From assembly GCA_017533485.1 (NCBI GenBank), contig JAFXIC010000001.1, positions 1-47,664 on the forward strand: DNA of 47,664 nucleotides, given 5' to 3'. Below are positions 16,027 to 25,157 of the stretch, piece by piece. This DNA comes from Oscillospiraceae bacterium. Lineage in GTDB: Bacteria; Bacillota; Clostridia; Oscillospirales; Ruminococcaceae. The translations under genes were made by a program, and so were the position numbers. Every line of letters begins with the position of its first letter. The first letter of the stretch is position 1. The notes beneath the pieces were generated by a model. The model searched no databases and was not told where the DNA came from. It saw only the letters and a list, made by a program, of their open reading frames with translations.

Positions 16027-16069
16027 GAAACCGGTTTCCATGCCAAGGATGCATGAATCGAATATTCGA
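16027..16069. promoter_or_regulatory. Cluster of three palindromes upstream of the ECF sigma gene
   Basis: GAAACCGGTTTC (16027-16038) and TCGAATATTCGA (16058-16069) are both perfect 12-bp palindromes. Between them CATGC...GCATG (16039-16055) forms an interrupted one. They lie 15-57 bp before the sigma ATG. They could be operators or RNA structure near the ribosome site. The rest of 15925-16026 shows only a weak stem after radA; no clear sigma-A promoter was found. Confidence 0.45.
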
Positions 16070-16083
16070 ACAGAGGTGATTTT

Positions 16084-16632
16084 ATGGCAAAGATAGCTTC
16101 GGAACAGTTTACAGCCGATGTGAAGGCAGCCCGAAAAGGGGACGCTGACGCATTCGGCAGACTGTATGCGACAATATATCGGGAGCTGTTTCAGATCGCA
16201 CGCGCATCCCTGCGTTCTCCGGAGGACGCAGCGGACGCTGTCAGCGACGCAGTCCTTGACGCCTTCCGTACCATCGGGAAGCTTCGGGATGAAGCAGCCT
16301 TCCGCGCATGGATGTTCCGGATTCTCGCCGCGAAAATTAAGCGGAAACAGCGGGAATATGCAAAACCGACTGCCGCGCTGGATGAATCCAACAGCCCGTC
16401 TTATGAATTCGGATTTGCCAAGCCCGAAGTCCATGCGGCAATGCAGACGCTCACGGATGAGGATCGGCTGCTGATTTCGATGCAGGTGCTCGGCGGCTAT
16501 CAGAGCCGTGAACTTGCGGAAATGATCGGAAGTACAGATGGTGCGGTGCGGACGCGCCTCACCCGAATTCGTGCAAAGCTTCGGGAAGCGCTGAGCGACC
16601 CACAAACAGGGAGGGAAGAATATGCGTTATGA
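16084..16632 (+). CDS. ECF-type RNA polymerase sigma factor
   Basis: A 182-residue sigma-70 family member with only regions 2 and 4. Region 2 (about 15-85) includes LYATIYRELFQIARASL and EDAADAVSDAVLDAFRTIGKL. Region 4 (about 120-172) has the helix-turn-helix LGGYQSRELAEMIGSTDGAVRTRLTRIRAKLREAL. It should direct RNA polymerase to a small regulon. It overlaps the following membrane protein gene by 11 nt, and such pairing usually means the downstream protein restrains the sigma factor. Upstream palindromes might be regulatory sites. The target regulon is not visible; cell-envelope stress or polysaccharide sensing are the options known for ECF factors of cellulolytic Clostridia, but neither is shown here. 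Confidence 0.9.
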   Translation: MAKIASEQFTADVKAARKGDADAFGRLYATIYRELFQIARASLRSPEDAADAVSDAVLDAFRTIGKLRDEAAFRAWMFRILAAKIKRKQREYAKPTAALDESNSPSYEFGFAKPEVHAAMQTLTDEDRLLISMQVLGGYQSRELAEMIGSTDGAVRTRLTRIRAKLREALSDPQTGREEYAL

Positions 16633-18721
16633 TGATATCTTAGATACCGATGAAAAGCTGGATGCAGTGCTCAAAGAACAGATGACATCCGATGACATTC
16701 CGGAGTCGCTGCTGCCCGAACAGATGACAGCGCGGCTGCATCAGGAAAAACGAAGCGGAATCCGGATTTCGAAGAAAACAGAAATCCGTGCGATCGCAGC
16801 ACTCTGTGCGTGCATGATGCTGGTGGTCGGCGTATCTGCCGCTATGCAGCGTGACGGCGAAGATCCGATGGTTGCAGAAAAATGCTTTATGGAAGATGCC
16901 GGAAGCTATCACGATCTCTATCAGCAGGTCATGCATCTTGCCAAGGAAAGCGAATATATCCGTACCCATAATCGTTATGATTATACCGGCGGTTTTCGCG
17001 GATTGTTCGGCGCAAAGCTTGAAAACAGTACCGATGCTGCGATGCCCCTCGAAACCAGTCCGGCAGGCGATTTTGAGAATTTTAACGGCGCGATGAACGG
17101 CGATATGATGACGGATGGCGCGGTGGCGGAGGATACGGTCACCTCTGCGGAATCCACATCGAATGGTATGGTGCACAAGTATTCCGATACGCTTTCTCAG
17201 GTCGAGGGGATTGCCGAAGCGGACTGTGTCAAGACGGACGGCGAAGCGATCTATTATCTTGTGAACGAGAAGCTTCTGTATATCGCGGTCGATCAGGGTG
17301 ATTTCAGCGAGCCTGTCACCGTTCAGCCGCCGGCACTCGACGAAGCATTTCCAAACGGCGGATATTCTGCAAGAGAATTGTATCTGGTCGATGGGAATGC
17401 CATTGTGATCTATAACTGCGCGTCATATACGGCAGAGGCGAAAACTGCTGTTGTGACATATGCGCCGGATGCGGGAACCGGTATCCCGACCCAGAAAAAT
17501 GTTCTCTATCAGGACGGCAGTGTAACAGCGACGAGAGTGCTGGACGGAACGATGTATCTTGTCACCAGTACCGCAAAAAACCTCCGGACGAATATAAAGG
17601 AAGATGATCTTTCCGCCTATGTCCCCTGCTGCGGCGCAGATTCCGAAAGCTATGTCGCGGCGGATGATATCATGATTCCGGACGACTGGGGCGAGCACCC
17701 CCATCAGCTCGCTTATACGGTGCTGGGTGCGATTGATCTTTCCAAGGGCGAGGTAAAGGCCAGCACGGCGTTTGCCGGCACGACCGCACATATCTATATG
17801 AGCAGACGTTCCCTCTATCTCGCATCGTATATGAACGATACCACGAGAATTACACGCATATCCTATCTGAATGATGAGATTGTGCCGATCGGCGTCGGAG
17901 AAGTGACGGGAAATCTGCTGAATCAGTACGCGATGTATGAAAAGGGAGAAGCATTCTTTGTCGCGTCCAATGGCTGGGGCAAGTCAAACGGCCGCCAGAC
18001 CAATTATCTGACGAGCTTTGACCTGAGTATGACACAGCTCGATACGGTGGATTTCGCGGAGGGCGAACAGCTCAAGGCAGTCAATTATACGGATGACCGC
18101 GCCTATGTCGTGACATTCTACCAGACCGACCCGCTCTTCAGCATCGACATTTCTACCCCCTCGGATCTGCGGATTGACGATGGCTATAAGGTATCGGGTT
18201 ACAGCACCTTCCTCTACCCCTGGAACGGCCATCTGCTGAGCTTTGGTGTGGAAAGCGGAGACTTTGGAAACGGACTGAAGCTGATGATGTATGATACGAC
18301 AGCAGACGGTAAAATGGTCATGCTGGACAACTATATCTGGGTAGACCCGACAGGAATGTCCGCGATCTATTCTCCGGCAGTCGCCGATTATAAGGCACTC
18401 TATCTGGACGCGGAAAACAACCTGATCGGCGTACCGGTGTGGAGAAATGATTATGCCCAGCAGGATACTGCATGGGGGTATGAATTCTTCCGATTCAGCG
18501 AGGAACTGGGATGCTTCGAGCGGCTGGCTGTCACACGCTTTACGAACAAGGACTGGCAGCCCGCAACCCGCTGTATCTCGATTGACAGCTGTCTGTATCT
18601 GCTGACGCCGAGCAATCTGATGAGTGTGGATATGACGAACTTCACTGTCATGGAGCGGCTGGCACTGTCGGATTCCGAGAACATTCCGCAGGATTACGGA
18701 TATATGACGACAACCAACTGA
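16622..18721 (+). CDS. Membrane-anchored beta-propeller protein, probable anti-sigma partner
   Basis: A 699-residue protein encoded 11 nt inside the end of the sigma gene, with GGGAGGGAAG as ribosome site. Residues 1 to about 55 are soluble and charged, about 57-78 form one membrane helix (AIAALCACMMLVVGVSAAM), and the rest is predicted extracellular. The segment VEGIAEADCVKTDGEAIYYLVNEKLLYI (about 198-225) is the signature of the secreted Beta_propel family (distant from WD40), which fills the C-terminal 500 residues. A cytoplasmic N-terminus, one helix and an external sensor domain behind an ECF sigma gene is the layout of a transmembrane anti-sigma factor. The anti-sigma role is inferred; the short N-terminal region has no zinc anti-sigma HxxxCxxC motif. 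Confidence 0.82.
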   Translation: MRYDDILDTDEKLDAVLKEQMTSDDIPESLLPEQMTARLHQEKRSGIRISKKTEIRAIAALCACMMLVVGVSAAMQRDGEDPMVAEKCFMEDAGSYHDLYQQVMHLAKESEYIRTHNRYDYTGGFRGLFGAKLENSTDAAMPLETSPAGDFENFNGAMNGDMMTDGAVAEDTVTSAESTSNGMVHKYSDTLSQVEGIAEADCVKTDGEAIYYLVNEKLLYIAVDQGDFSEPVTVQPPALDEAFPNGGYSARELYLVDGNAIVIYNCASYTAEAKTAVVTYAPDAGTGIPTQKNVLYQDGSVTATRVLDGTMYLVTSTAKNLRTNIKEDDLSAYVPCCGADSESYVAADDIMIPDDWGEHPHQLAYTVLGAIDLSKGEVKASTAFAGTTAHIYMSRRSLYLASYMNDTTRITRISYLNDEIVPIGVGEVTGNLLNQYAMYEKGEAFFVASNGWGKSNGRQTNYLTSFDLSMTQLDTVDFAEGEQLKAVNYTDDRAYVVTFYQTDPLFSIDISTPSDLRIDDGYKVSGYSTFLYPWNGHLLSFGVESGDFGNGLKLMMYDTTADGKMVMLDNYIWVDPTGMSAIYSPAVADYKALYLDAENNLIGVPVWRNDYAQQDTAWGYEFFRFSEELGCFERLAVTRFTNKDWQPATRCISIDSCLYLLTPSNLMSVDMTNFTVMERLALSDSENIPQDYGYMTTTN

Positions 18722-18830
18722 CAAAGGAGAATCATGGCAGGATGAAACGATTTTCCGGATGGCTCGTCAGTGCGGCGGCGATTCCGAGCAGGTGCTCCAA
18801 TATGCTGAATTTACCATCCAATCCTGATAC

Positions 18831-18867
18831 AAAAAGCCCGTATGCAGAATCTGCATACGGGCTTTTT
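18831..18867. terminator. Bidirectional terminator between the beta-propeller gene and glcK
   Basis: AAAAAGCCCGTATGCAGA (18831-18848) and its exact complement (18850-18867) form an 18-bp stem with A and T tracts at both outer edges, so it terminates in both directions. The gene before it reads plus and the gene after it reads minus. The 110 bp from 18722 to 18830 contain AAGGAG with short frames only; no gene is supported. Confidence 0.9.
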
Positions 18868-18897
18868 CATGCTTTATGTAACATCCATCGGGAGAAA

Positions 18898-19857
18898 TTA
18901 TGCTTCCATCGCCTTACCGAGGAATGCCGCACCGATGATACCGGCGTCATTGCCGAGCTTTGCGATGACGATATCCGTATTCTTCTCGGAATTACGGGTA
19001 TAGACTTCTTTTGCGACAAGTGCCTTCACAGGAAGGAGGAGTGCGTCGCCTTCGTTGCAGACGCCGCCGCCGATACAGAGAATATCGGGCTGGAAGATAT
19101 TGATGGTATTGGTGATACCTGCCGCGAGACAGCGGATATAGAAATCAACGACTTCCTTTGCCGCAGCATCACCCTGACGCATACAGTCAAATGCAGTACG
19201 GGCAGAAACCTTGCCCTGTTCCTCCGCCATCTTGTGCATCAGGCTTTCGGGATGCTGTTCCATCGCCTCTCTGGTCATGCGGACGAGACCGGTTGCCGAG
19301 GAATATACCTCGAAACAGCCCTTTCTGCCGCAGGTACACTGGGGGCCGTCGATGTTCATGACAGTATGGCCGAGTTCTGCGCCGGCGAAATTCGAGCCGT
19401 CATAGATTCTGCCGTTGATGATAATACCGCCGCCGACGCCGGTTCCGAGTGTGATACAGACAGCGTTCTTCGCACCCATTGCGGCACCTGCGACATATTC
19501 GCCGTAAGCCGCAGCATTTGCGTCATTTTCGATAAAAGCAGGAATACCGGTCTGTTCGGAAATCCACTTGACCATCGGGACATTGACAAAACCGAGGTTA
19601 TTGGAATACTCGATGATACCGGTTTCGGAATTGGCAATACCGGGCGTACCGATGCCGATCCATTCGCAGTCTTCGGGCTTGAGATTTGCCTGTGCGATGG
19701 CGTCGAGTGCAGCGCCTGCCATATCGGCTGCGATTTGATCTGCCGGACGCGGACAGTTGGTTTTGCGGGAAGCTTTGGTAAGGATGTTGTAGTTTTCATC
19801 CACGACGCCGGCAACAATATTGGTGCCGCCGAGGTCAATACCGACATAATACTTCAT
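18898..19857 (-). CDS. glcK: ROK-family glucokinase
   Basis: Phosphorylates glucose to glucose 6-phosphate with ATP. The 319-residue protein begins MKYYVGIDLGGTN (phosphate-binding DLGGTN at 8-13), contains the substrate-binding ENDANAAAYGEY segment, and has the ROK zinc motif CTCGRKGCFE (C-x-C-x4-C with a His upstream). The start is the internal ATG at 19857 with AAAGGAG upstream. No N-terminal DNA-binding domain is present, so it is a kinase rather than a ROK repressor. It lies 31 nt after manA and probably shares its transcript, linking hexose phosphorylation and isomerisation. In a cellulose degrader it would handle glucose left after cellodextrin phosphorolysis or hydrolysis. Confidence 0.93.
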   Translation of the reverse strand: MKYYVGIDLGGTNIVAGVVDENYNILTKASRKTNCPRPADQIAADMAGAALDAIAQANLKPEDCEWIGIGTPGIANSETGIIEYSNNLGFVNVPMVKWISEQTGIPAFIENDANAAAYGEYVAGAAMGAKNAVCITLGTGVGGGIIINGRIYDGSNFAGAELGHTVMNIDGPQCTCGRKGCFEVYSSATGLVRMTREAMEQHPESLMHKMAEEQGKVSARTAFDCMRQGDAAAKEVVDFYIRCLAAGITNTINIFQPDILCIGGGVCNEGDALLLPVKALVAKEVYTRNSEKNTDIVIAKLGNDAGIIGAAFLGKAMEA

Positions 19858-19888
19858 ATACAGTTCTCCTTTTTGTGGTTCAAAGAAT

Positions 19889-20869
19889 TTAATTTCGCGG
19901 CATTGTACGTGTCGAGAGAATGGTACAGCCATTACTTCTCAGCGCATAGCTGCCGAAATTTGCAGGTAAGAATACAGAATCGCCCTTTGTGAGCGGCATC
20001 ATCACGCCATCCTCATAAATCAGCACGCCTTCGCCGTCTGTCACAAGCAGATGGGTATAGGAAACGCCCTGGCTTGCCTGGAACGCAGCCTCGCCCTGAA
20101 TACAGAGTTCCCATGTTGTAAAGTACGGACAGTCGGCAATTACCGTTGAGGAATAGCCGTCATATCGGAGCGGCGGACGCTTCATTCTCGGAGGCGGCGC
20201 CCAGGTTTTCGTGACATCCACAGCCTTGTCGATATGCAGTTCTCTGGGCTTTCCGTCCGCGCCGGTCCGGTTATAGTCATAGACGCGGTATGTGAGGTCA
20301 GAGTTTTGCTGGATTTCGGCAATCAGAATGCCTGCACCGATGGCATGGAGGGTTCCGGCTTCGATACAGAAGACATCTCCCTTATGCACCGGCATCAGCC
20401 GGACATAATCGAGGAGCGTGCCGTCCTTGATGCGTGCACGGAATTCTTCTTTTGTGAGTTCACGGTTAAAGCCGTAGACGAGTGCGGCACCTTCTTCGCA
20501 GTCGAGTACATACCAGCATTCAGTTTTTCCGAGCTCGCCGTTTTCATGCTCTCTTGCATAGCGGTCGTCGGGATGCACCTGAATACTGAGATCCTGACAG
20601 GCATCAATGAGCTTAATGAGGACAGGGAAGGTTGAATACCCGGCGGCACCTGCACCGACGAGCTGATTCCAGTCCTGTTCGAGGTATTGCTTGAGTGTCA
20701 TTCCCTTATTGACGCCATTCATAATTGTGGTCAGGCCATTTTTGTGGCAGGAAAGCTCCCAGCTTTCCGCGATGCGGTCGAAATCACAGGGCTTTCCGAA
20801 TTCGTCACGCAGACGGGTTCCGCCCCAGATATAGTCCTGAAAAGCCGCTTTCAGTTTCAACGGTTCCAT
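19889..20869 (-). CDS. manA: Mannose-6-phosphate isomerase, class I
   Basis: Interconverts mannose 6-phosphate and fructose 6-phosphate. The 326-residue protein is of the short Bacillus-like type. Zinc ligands appear in QVHPDD (Gln and His) and in a later Glu, with the second His in EAGTLHAIGAG. The N-terminal DYIWGGTRL is typical. The start is the second ATG (20869), 7 nt from GGGGG; the first ATG would be too close to it. It is positioned 26 nt after uvrC and 31 nt before glcK. It could feed mannose from hemicellulose into glycolysis or supply mannose 6-phosphate for surface glycans. Confidence 0.93.
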   Translation of the reverse strand: MEPLKLKAAFQDYIWGGTRLRDEFGKPCDFDRIAESWELSCHKNGLTTIMNGVNKGMTLKQYLEQDWNQLVGAGAAGYSTFPVLIKLIDACQDLSIQVHPDDRYAREHENGELGKTECWYVLDCEEGAALVYGFNRELTKEEFRARIKDGTLLDYVRLMPVHKGDVFCIEAGTLHAIGAGILIAEIQQNSDLTYRVYDYNRTGADGKPRELHIDKAVDVTKTWAPPPRMKRPPLRYDGYSSTVIADCPYFTTWELCIQGEAAFQASQGVSYTHLLVTDGEGVLIYEDGVMMPLTKGDSVFLPANFGSYALRSNGCTILSTRTMPRN

Positions 20870-20895
20870 GTTCATGCCCCCTTACGAAAGATTGA

Positions 20896-22773
20896 TTATG
20901 AAGGTGATCCGTCATCGGGCAGCTCCGCAATCAGGCGATGGAGTTCTGCCGCAGTTTCGGGTGATACAGCCGCAGTTTTCGCGAGTTCTTCGACTGAGGC
21001 TGCTTTGAGCTGTGCCCGTGTTTTATAGGCAAGGAGAAGCTTCCTTGCTTTTTTCTCGCCAATCCCCTTGACTTTTGTGAGCGTAAGGGAATAGGCGTTT
21101 TTGGAGTGTTTGGTTTTCATATAGGTGATGGCGAAGCGGTGGACCTCATCCTGAATACGGGTAAGGAGCGCAAACGCTGCCTGTTTATCGCGGAGTGCGA
21201 TTTCGCCGCCGTTGGTCGCGACCGCACGGGTACGGTGTTTCTGGTCTTTGACCATGCCATAGAGGGGAATCGGGAGTCCGAATTCCTCTAAAATCGGCTG
21301 GATTGCTGCGACATGACCTTTACCGCCGTCGAGGAGGATGAGGTCGGGCAGCACAGCAAAGGCGTTGACCGCACGTACAGTTTCGGATGGTTCGTCCATT
21401 GCTTGTTGATATTCCTGAAGCCGCCGCCGGATGACCTCCTGCATAGAGGCGTAGTCATTCTGGAGACTCAGTTCTTTGATGGAGAAGCGGCGGTATGCTG
21501 ATTTCAGCGGCTTTCCCGATTCAAAAACAACCATTCCGGCGACCATGGCAGCCGAGGAGAGGTTTGAGATGTCGTAGGCTTCGATCCGCATCGGCGGTTT
21601 CGGAAGACCGAGGACGCGTCCGAGTTCTTCGACAGCAAGAAGATCTTTTCCGGTTGTTTTTCCCGAGCGCATCGACAGCTTTTCGAGTGCATTTTGTTTT
21701 GCCATCTGAACGAGTCTGCGGCGCAGACCCTTCTGGGGCTGTTCGAGGGAAACGGGGTGGTCGGCGCGCTTTACCAAAAGATCGGTCAGCAGTTCAGGTT
21801 CTGAGGGTGCGGTTTCCGTCAGGATTGTTTTCGGGATATCCCGTCCGGATTTGGAGCTGTAATACTGGGGGAGAAAATCATCCAGCGGAGAATCGGAGAG
21901 TGCGTCCGCGGAGATACAGAATCCTGACTGGTCATACAGTCTTCCGTCGCGGTAGATGAGTACCGTAATACAGGTCAGTACACCGGAAGACGCGATGCCG
22001 ATGACATCGGTATCGACGCGGACAGCATCCAGAATATCCTGATGCTCGCCGGCCTTCCGTATGGCACGAATCCGGTCGCGCAGTCTTGCAGCTTCTTCGA
22101 AATTGAGCTGTTCAGCAGCCTCCTCCATCCGCTGTTCGAGGAGCGGAATTGTTTTATCCCCGCCGTTTCTGATGAAGCGGACAGCGTCCGCAACTGCCTC
22201 GGAATAGACGCCGGCAGATATTTTTCCGCGGCAGACGCCCATGCATTGTCCGATATGGTAATTGAGACAGGGGCGATGTTTCCCGAAGCTTTCGGGGAAT
22301 GGCTTGCCGCAGGTCGGAAGCTGGAACATCCGGTTGACGGTATTCACCGTTTGTTTTGTGGCAAACCCGCTCATATACGGGCCGAGATATTCGCCCGGTG
22401 CATCGGTATTGACCTCCGCAGTAATTCGTGGGAATGCACCTTTGGAGATCCGGATATAGTGGTACCCCTTATCATCCTTGAGGAGGATATTATAGGGTGG
22501 CTGATGCTGTTTGATGAGGGAGCATTCGAGGACGAGTGCTTCATATTCGGAGGCGGTGACGATAAAATCGTAGTCATAGACCTGTGAGACCATTTTTGCG
22601 GTTTTGACGGTATGGTCGGGGTGGTCACGAAAATAGCTTGTCACACGATTCCGAAGATTCTTGGCTTTTCCGATATAGAGGATTTTCCCCTGTCGGTCTT
22701 TCATGATATAGACGCCGGGCGAAGTTGTCAGCGCGGCAGTTTTTTCCTGTAAAAAGGGGAGTCTGGGGTTCAT
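20896..22773 (-). CDS. uvrC: Excinuclease ABC subunit C
   Basis: Makes both incisions in nucleotide excision repair. The 625-residue protein has an N-terminal GIY-YIG nuclease domain (SPGVYIMKDRQGKILYIGKAKNLRNRV), a Cys-containing central region (CLNYHIGQCMGVCRGKI), a UVR motif that contacts UvrB (MEEAAEQLNFEEAARLRDRI), a C-terminal RNase H-like endonuclease domain (IEAYDISNLSSAAMVAGMVV, DGGKGH) and terminal helix-hairpin-helix repeats (VKGIGEKKARKLL). The start overlaps the stop of the upstream membrane protein gene by 4 nt (ATGA), suggesting coupling. uvrA and uvrB are not in this window. Confidence 0.97.
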   Translation of the reverse strand: MNPRLPFLQEKTAALTTSPGVYIMKDRQGKILYIGKAKNLRNRVTSYFRDHPDHTVKTAKMVSQVYDYDFIVTASEYEALVLECSLIKQHQPPYNILLKDDKGYHYIRISKGAFPRITAEVNTDAPGEYLGPYMSGFATKQTVNTVNRMFQLPTCGKPFPESFGKHRPCLNYHIGQCMGVCRGKISAGVYSEAVADAVRFIRNGGDKTIPLLEQRMEEAAEQLNFEEAARLRDRIRAIRKAGEHQDILDAVRVDTDVIGIASSGVLTCITVLIYRDGRLYDQSGFCISADALSDSPLDDFLPQYYSSKSGRDIPKTILTETAPSEPELLTDLLVKRADHPVSLEQPQKGLRRRLVQMAKQNALEKLSMRSGKTTGKDLLAVEELGRVLGLPKPPMRIEAYDISNLSSAAMVAGMVVFESGKPLKSAYRRFSIKELSLQNDYASMQEVIRRRLQEYQQAMDEPSETVRAVNAFAVLPDLILLDGGKGHVAAIQPILEEFGLPIPLYGMVKDQKHRTRAVATNGGEIALRDKQAAFALLTRIQDEVHRFAITYMKTKHSKNAYSLTLTKVKGIGEKKARKLLLAYKTRAQLKAASVEELAKTAAVSPETAAELHRLIAELPDDGSPS

Positions 22774-23657
22774 GCCTCATCGCCGTCCTCATATTCGGCA
22801 TCGTCGTTATCATCAACGCCGAATTCATATTCAAATTTCTCATCGCGGTCGGTCAGGATGATACGTTCATCCGATGTCATATGGTCGCGCAGACGGGAAA
22901 ATTTCTTTTTGAGGGATTCCTTTTCTTTTTTCGGCTTTTCCACCATCAGCGGAGAATCGGCGAACATGGTGGAATCGAAGGTAGAGACTCTGGCCTTATC
23001 GCCGTAGCAGTCGATATCGAGTTCATCCAGCCGGAGCTGATGGAGCATTGCGCTGAAAAAGAAGATATAGGCGAATGCGTTCACGAGAATACTCGCGTAT
23101 ACGCGGTAGCCGGCGAGTCCGAACAGCATTCCCGCGAGCATGAGAGAACAGGTGATGATCACAAAGATCTCCATTTTCTTATTGGACGGGTCAAGCGACA
23201 GCAGAGAAAATGCCACACCGGCAGAGAAAATGGAATGGATAATCGTAAGCGGGAGTGAAAGTCCGTTATAGGATTCGGGGAAGATGAACTGGAATTCGAG
23301 GAGCATGAGGATGACCTCGACGGTGATATAGACCAGCAGCAGCACCTTCATAACAGCCCTTGCGCGTACCAGCTTATCCAGCCAGATCACGCCGATCGAA
23401 AAGAATGCGAATCCCATCAGCTCGACGCCGTATGCAACGACTTCGAACGGAATCAGAAATTTTCCCTTTTGTGCAAACGAATAGTAATAAATCAGGCAGA
23501 TGACAATAAATACCACAAACAGGATATTCCCCGTCCGTCCCATTTTCATACAGTCGGAAAGTGTATAAGGATGCTTGATCTCCTCACGCGATTTCGGATG
23601 TCCGGAACGCTTGTCGTCCGCAGTTTTCTTCGTCTGTTGTCCGGATTTGGAAGCCAT
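22770..23657 (-). CDS. Six-TM membrane protein with acidic C-terminal tail, unknown function
   Basis: A 295-residue protein with a Lys-rich cytoplasmic N-terminus, six hydrophobic helices (starting with GNILFVVFIVICLIYYYSF, about residues 44-62, and ending near 230), and a C-terminal cytoplasmic region of about 90 residues. The tail first is basic (KKEKESLKKKFSRLRDH) and then ends in an acidic stretch with VDDNDDAEYEDGDEA. I do not recognise the family. The start is the ATG at 23657 with GGAGG 9 nt upstream. It lies between purD and uvrC and overlaps uvrC by 4 nt, so it is translated from the same message. The acidic tail resembles that of the glycosyltransferase at 33557-34690. Confidence 0.75.
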   Translation of the reverse strand: MASKSGQQTKKTADDKRSGHPKSREEIKHPYTLSDCMKMGRTGNILFVVFIVICLIYYYSFAQKGKFLIPFEVVAYGVELMGFAFFSIGVIWLDKLVRARAVMKVLLLVYITVEVILMLLEFQFIFPESYNGLSLPLTIIHSIFSAGVAFSLLSLDPSNKKMEIFVIITCSLMLAGMLFGLAGYRVYASILVNAFAYIFFFSAMLHQLRLDELDIDCYGDKARVSTFDSTMFADSPLMVEKPKKEKESLKKKFSRLRDHMTSDERIILTDRDEKFEYEFGVDDNDDAEYEDGDEA

Positions 23658-23707
23658 AACGGCAACACCTCCAATCAAAAGATAGGGGGGAGAGAGATAG
23701 ATGGCGC

Positions 23708-24988
23708 TTATTTCGCCGCCAGTGCACGCTGACCGATATCGGTGCGGTAATGTGCACCTTCAAAGGAAACGGTTCTGACTGCGGCATATGCCTTGTCGAG
23801 TGCGGACTGTAAGTCATTGCCGGAAGCGGTGATACCGAGTACACGACCGCCGGATGTGAGGAGCTTTCCATCCTCCGAAAGTTTTGTACCGGCGTGATAA
23901 ACCGAAGCGTCTGCACACTGACCCATCGCGTCCAGACCGGAGATTTCCTTTCCGGTTTCATACTTTTCGGGATAGCCGCCGCTTGCGAGGATCACGCACG
24001 CACAAGCCCCTGATTTCCATGTCATCGGGAGGGTATCGAGGGACTGGTTTTCGGTGGCTTCCATGATATCCATCAGGTCGGTTTCGAGCATCGGCAGTAC
24101 GACCTGTGTTTCGGGATCGCCGAAGCGACAGTTATATTCGATGACCTTCGGGCCGTTCGGCGTCAGCATCAGTCCGAAGTAAAGACAGCCGCGGAAGCTG
24201 CGGTTTTCGGCGTTCATCGCTTGCATTGTCGGGATAAAGATCTCGTCCATGCACTGTTTTGCGATGGTGTCGGTGTAGTAGGGGTTGGGGGAAACGGTGC
24301 CCATACCGCCGGTGTTTTTGCCGTTGTCGCCGTCGAGCGCACGCTTATGATCCATCGAAGAAATCATCGGGCAGACTGTTTTTCCGTCCGTAAACGCGAG
24401 TACAGAGACTTCCGGACCGGTTAAGAACTCCTCGACTACAAGCTGGGAGCCGCTTTCACCGAAAATCTTGTCCTCCATGATGGAATGTACGGCGTCGATT
24501 GCTTCCTGCTCATTCTGTGCGATAATCACGCCTTTTCCAAGGGCGAGGCCGTCTGCCTTTACAACAGTCGGATAGGAATTCTGCGACTTGATATATTCGA
24601 TCGCCGCATCCGCCTTTGTAAAGACCTCGTATGCGGCAGTCGGAATGTGATACTGTTTCATCAGGTTCTTGGAAAAGACCTTGCTGCCCTCGATGATTGC
24701 AGCAGCCTTGGAGGGGCCAAAGACCTTGAAGCCGTTTTCGCGGAGGAGGTCTGCCATTCCGAGGACAAGCGGATCATCCGGTGCGACAAATACCCAGTCT
24801 GCCGCGAGTTCTTTTGCGAGCTTCAGCATTCCTTCGAGATCGGTTGCCTTTACGGGGAAGCATTTCGCATATTTTGCGATACCGCCGTTTCCGGGTGCAC
24901 AGAAAAGCTCTGTAACGTGGCTGCTTTCCGCAAGCTTCATAATAATTGCGTGTTCTCTTCCGCCGCCGCCGACTACTAATACTTTCAT
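23708..24988 (-). CDS. purD: Phosphoribosylamine-glycine ligase
   Basis: Step 2 of purine synthesis: joins phosphoribosylamine and glycine with ATP. The 426-residue ATP-grasp enzyme starts MKVLVVGGGGREHAI and shows FGPSKAAAIIEGSK, VVKADGLALGKGV (ATP-grasp Lys and Gly-rich loop), VVEEFLTGPEVSV, DHKRALDGDNGKNTGGMG and YNCRFGDPETQ (metal ligands). The start is the internal ATG (24988) with AAAGGAA upstream; the longer frame adds non-homologous codons from the intergenic region. It follows the AICAR transformylase gene after 169 nt, the largest gap in the purine run. The gap holds a stem (GCGTCCCCGA / TCGGGGATGC) without a U tract. Confidence 0.96.
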   Translation of the reverse strand: MKVLVVGGGGREHAIIMKLAESSHVTELFCAPGNGGIAKYAKCFPVKATDLEGMLKLAKELAADWVFVAPDDPLVLGMADLLRENGFKVFGPSKAAAIIEGSKVFSKNLMKQYHIPTAAYEVFTKADAAIEYIKSQNSYPTVVKADGLALGKGVIIAQNEQEAIDAVHSIMEDKIFGESGSQLVVEEFLTGPEVSVLAFTDGKTVCPMISSMDHKRALDGDNGKNTGGMGTVSPNPYYTDTIAKQCMDEIFIPTMQAMNAENRSFRGCLYFGLMLTPNGPKVIEYNCRFGDPETQVVLPMLETDLMDIMEATENQSLDTLPMTWKSGACACVILASGGYPEKYETGKEISGLDAMGQCADASVYHAGTKLSEDGKLLTSGGRVLGITASGNDLQSALDKAYAAVRTVSFEGAHYRTDIGQRALAAK

Positions 24989-25157
24989 GATATGGTAATT
25001 CCTTTCAATCATATGATATTGGATTTTCATTTGGAATCCCGCCATATCAAAATGATGGAATTCCAGACAAAAACCGTTGGACAGCACGCCCCTTGCATCC
25101 CCGAAGCGGCGCAGAATCCATATCGGGGACGCAAAGAGATGTGCAGAAAAATCCGGA
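24989..25157 (-). other. 169-nt gap between the AICAR transformylase gene and purD
   Basis: On the transcript side, GCGTCCCCGA and TCGGGGATGC (about 25096-25133) can form a stem-loop of 8-10 bp, with no uridine run after it. A weak promoter-like pair (TTGTCT and GATATG, about 16 bp apart) is too poor to call. No gene or known riboswitch is recognised. Confidence 0.3.

Noticed and set aside
18742-19992. 416-codon plus-strand frame opposite glcK
   Set aside because: It runs through a perfect bidirectional terminator and mirrors a well-supported ROK kinase.
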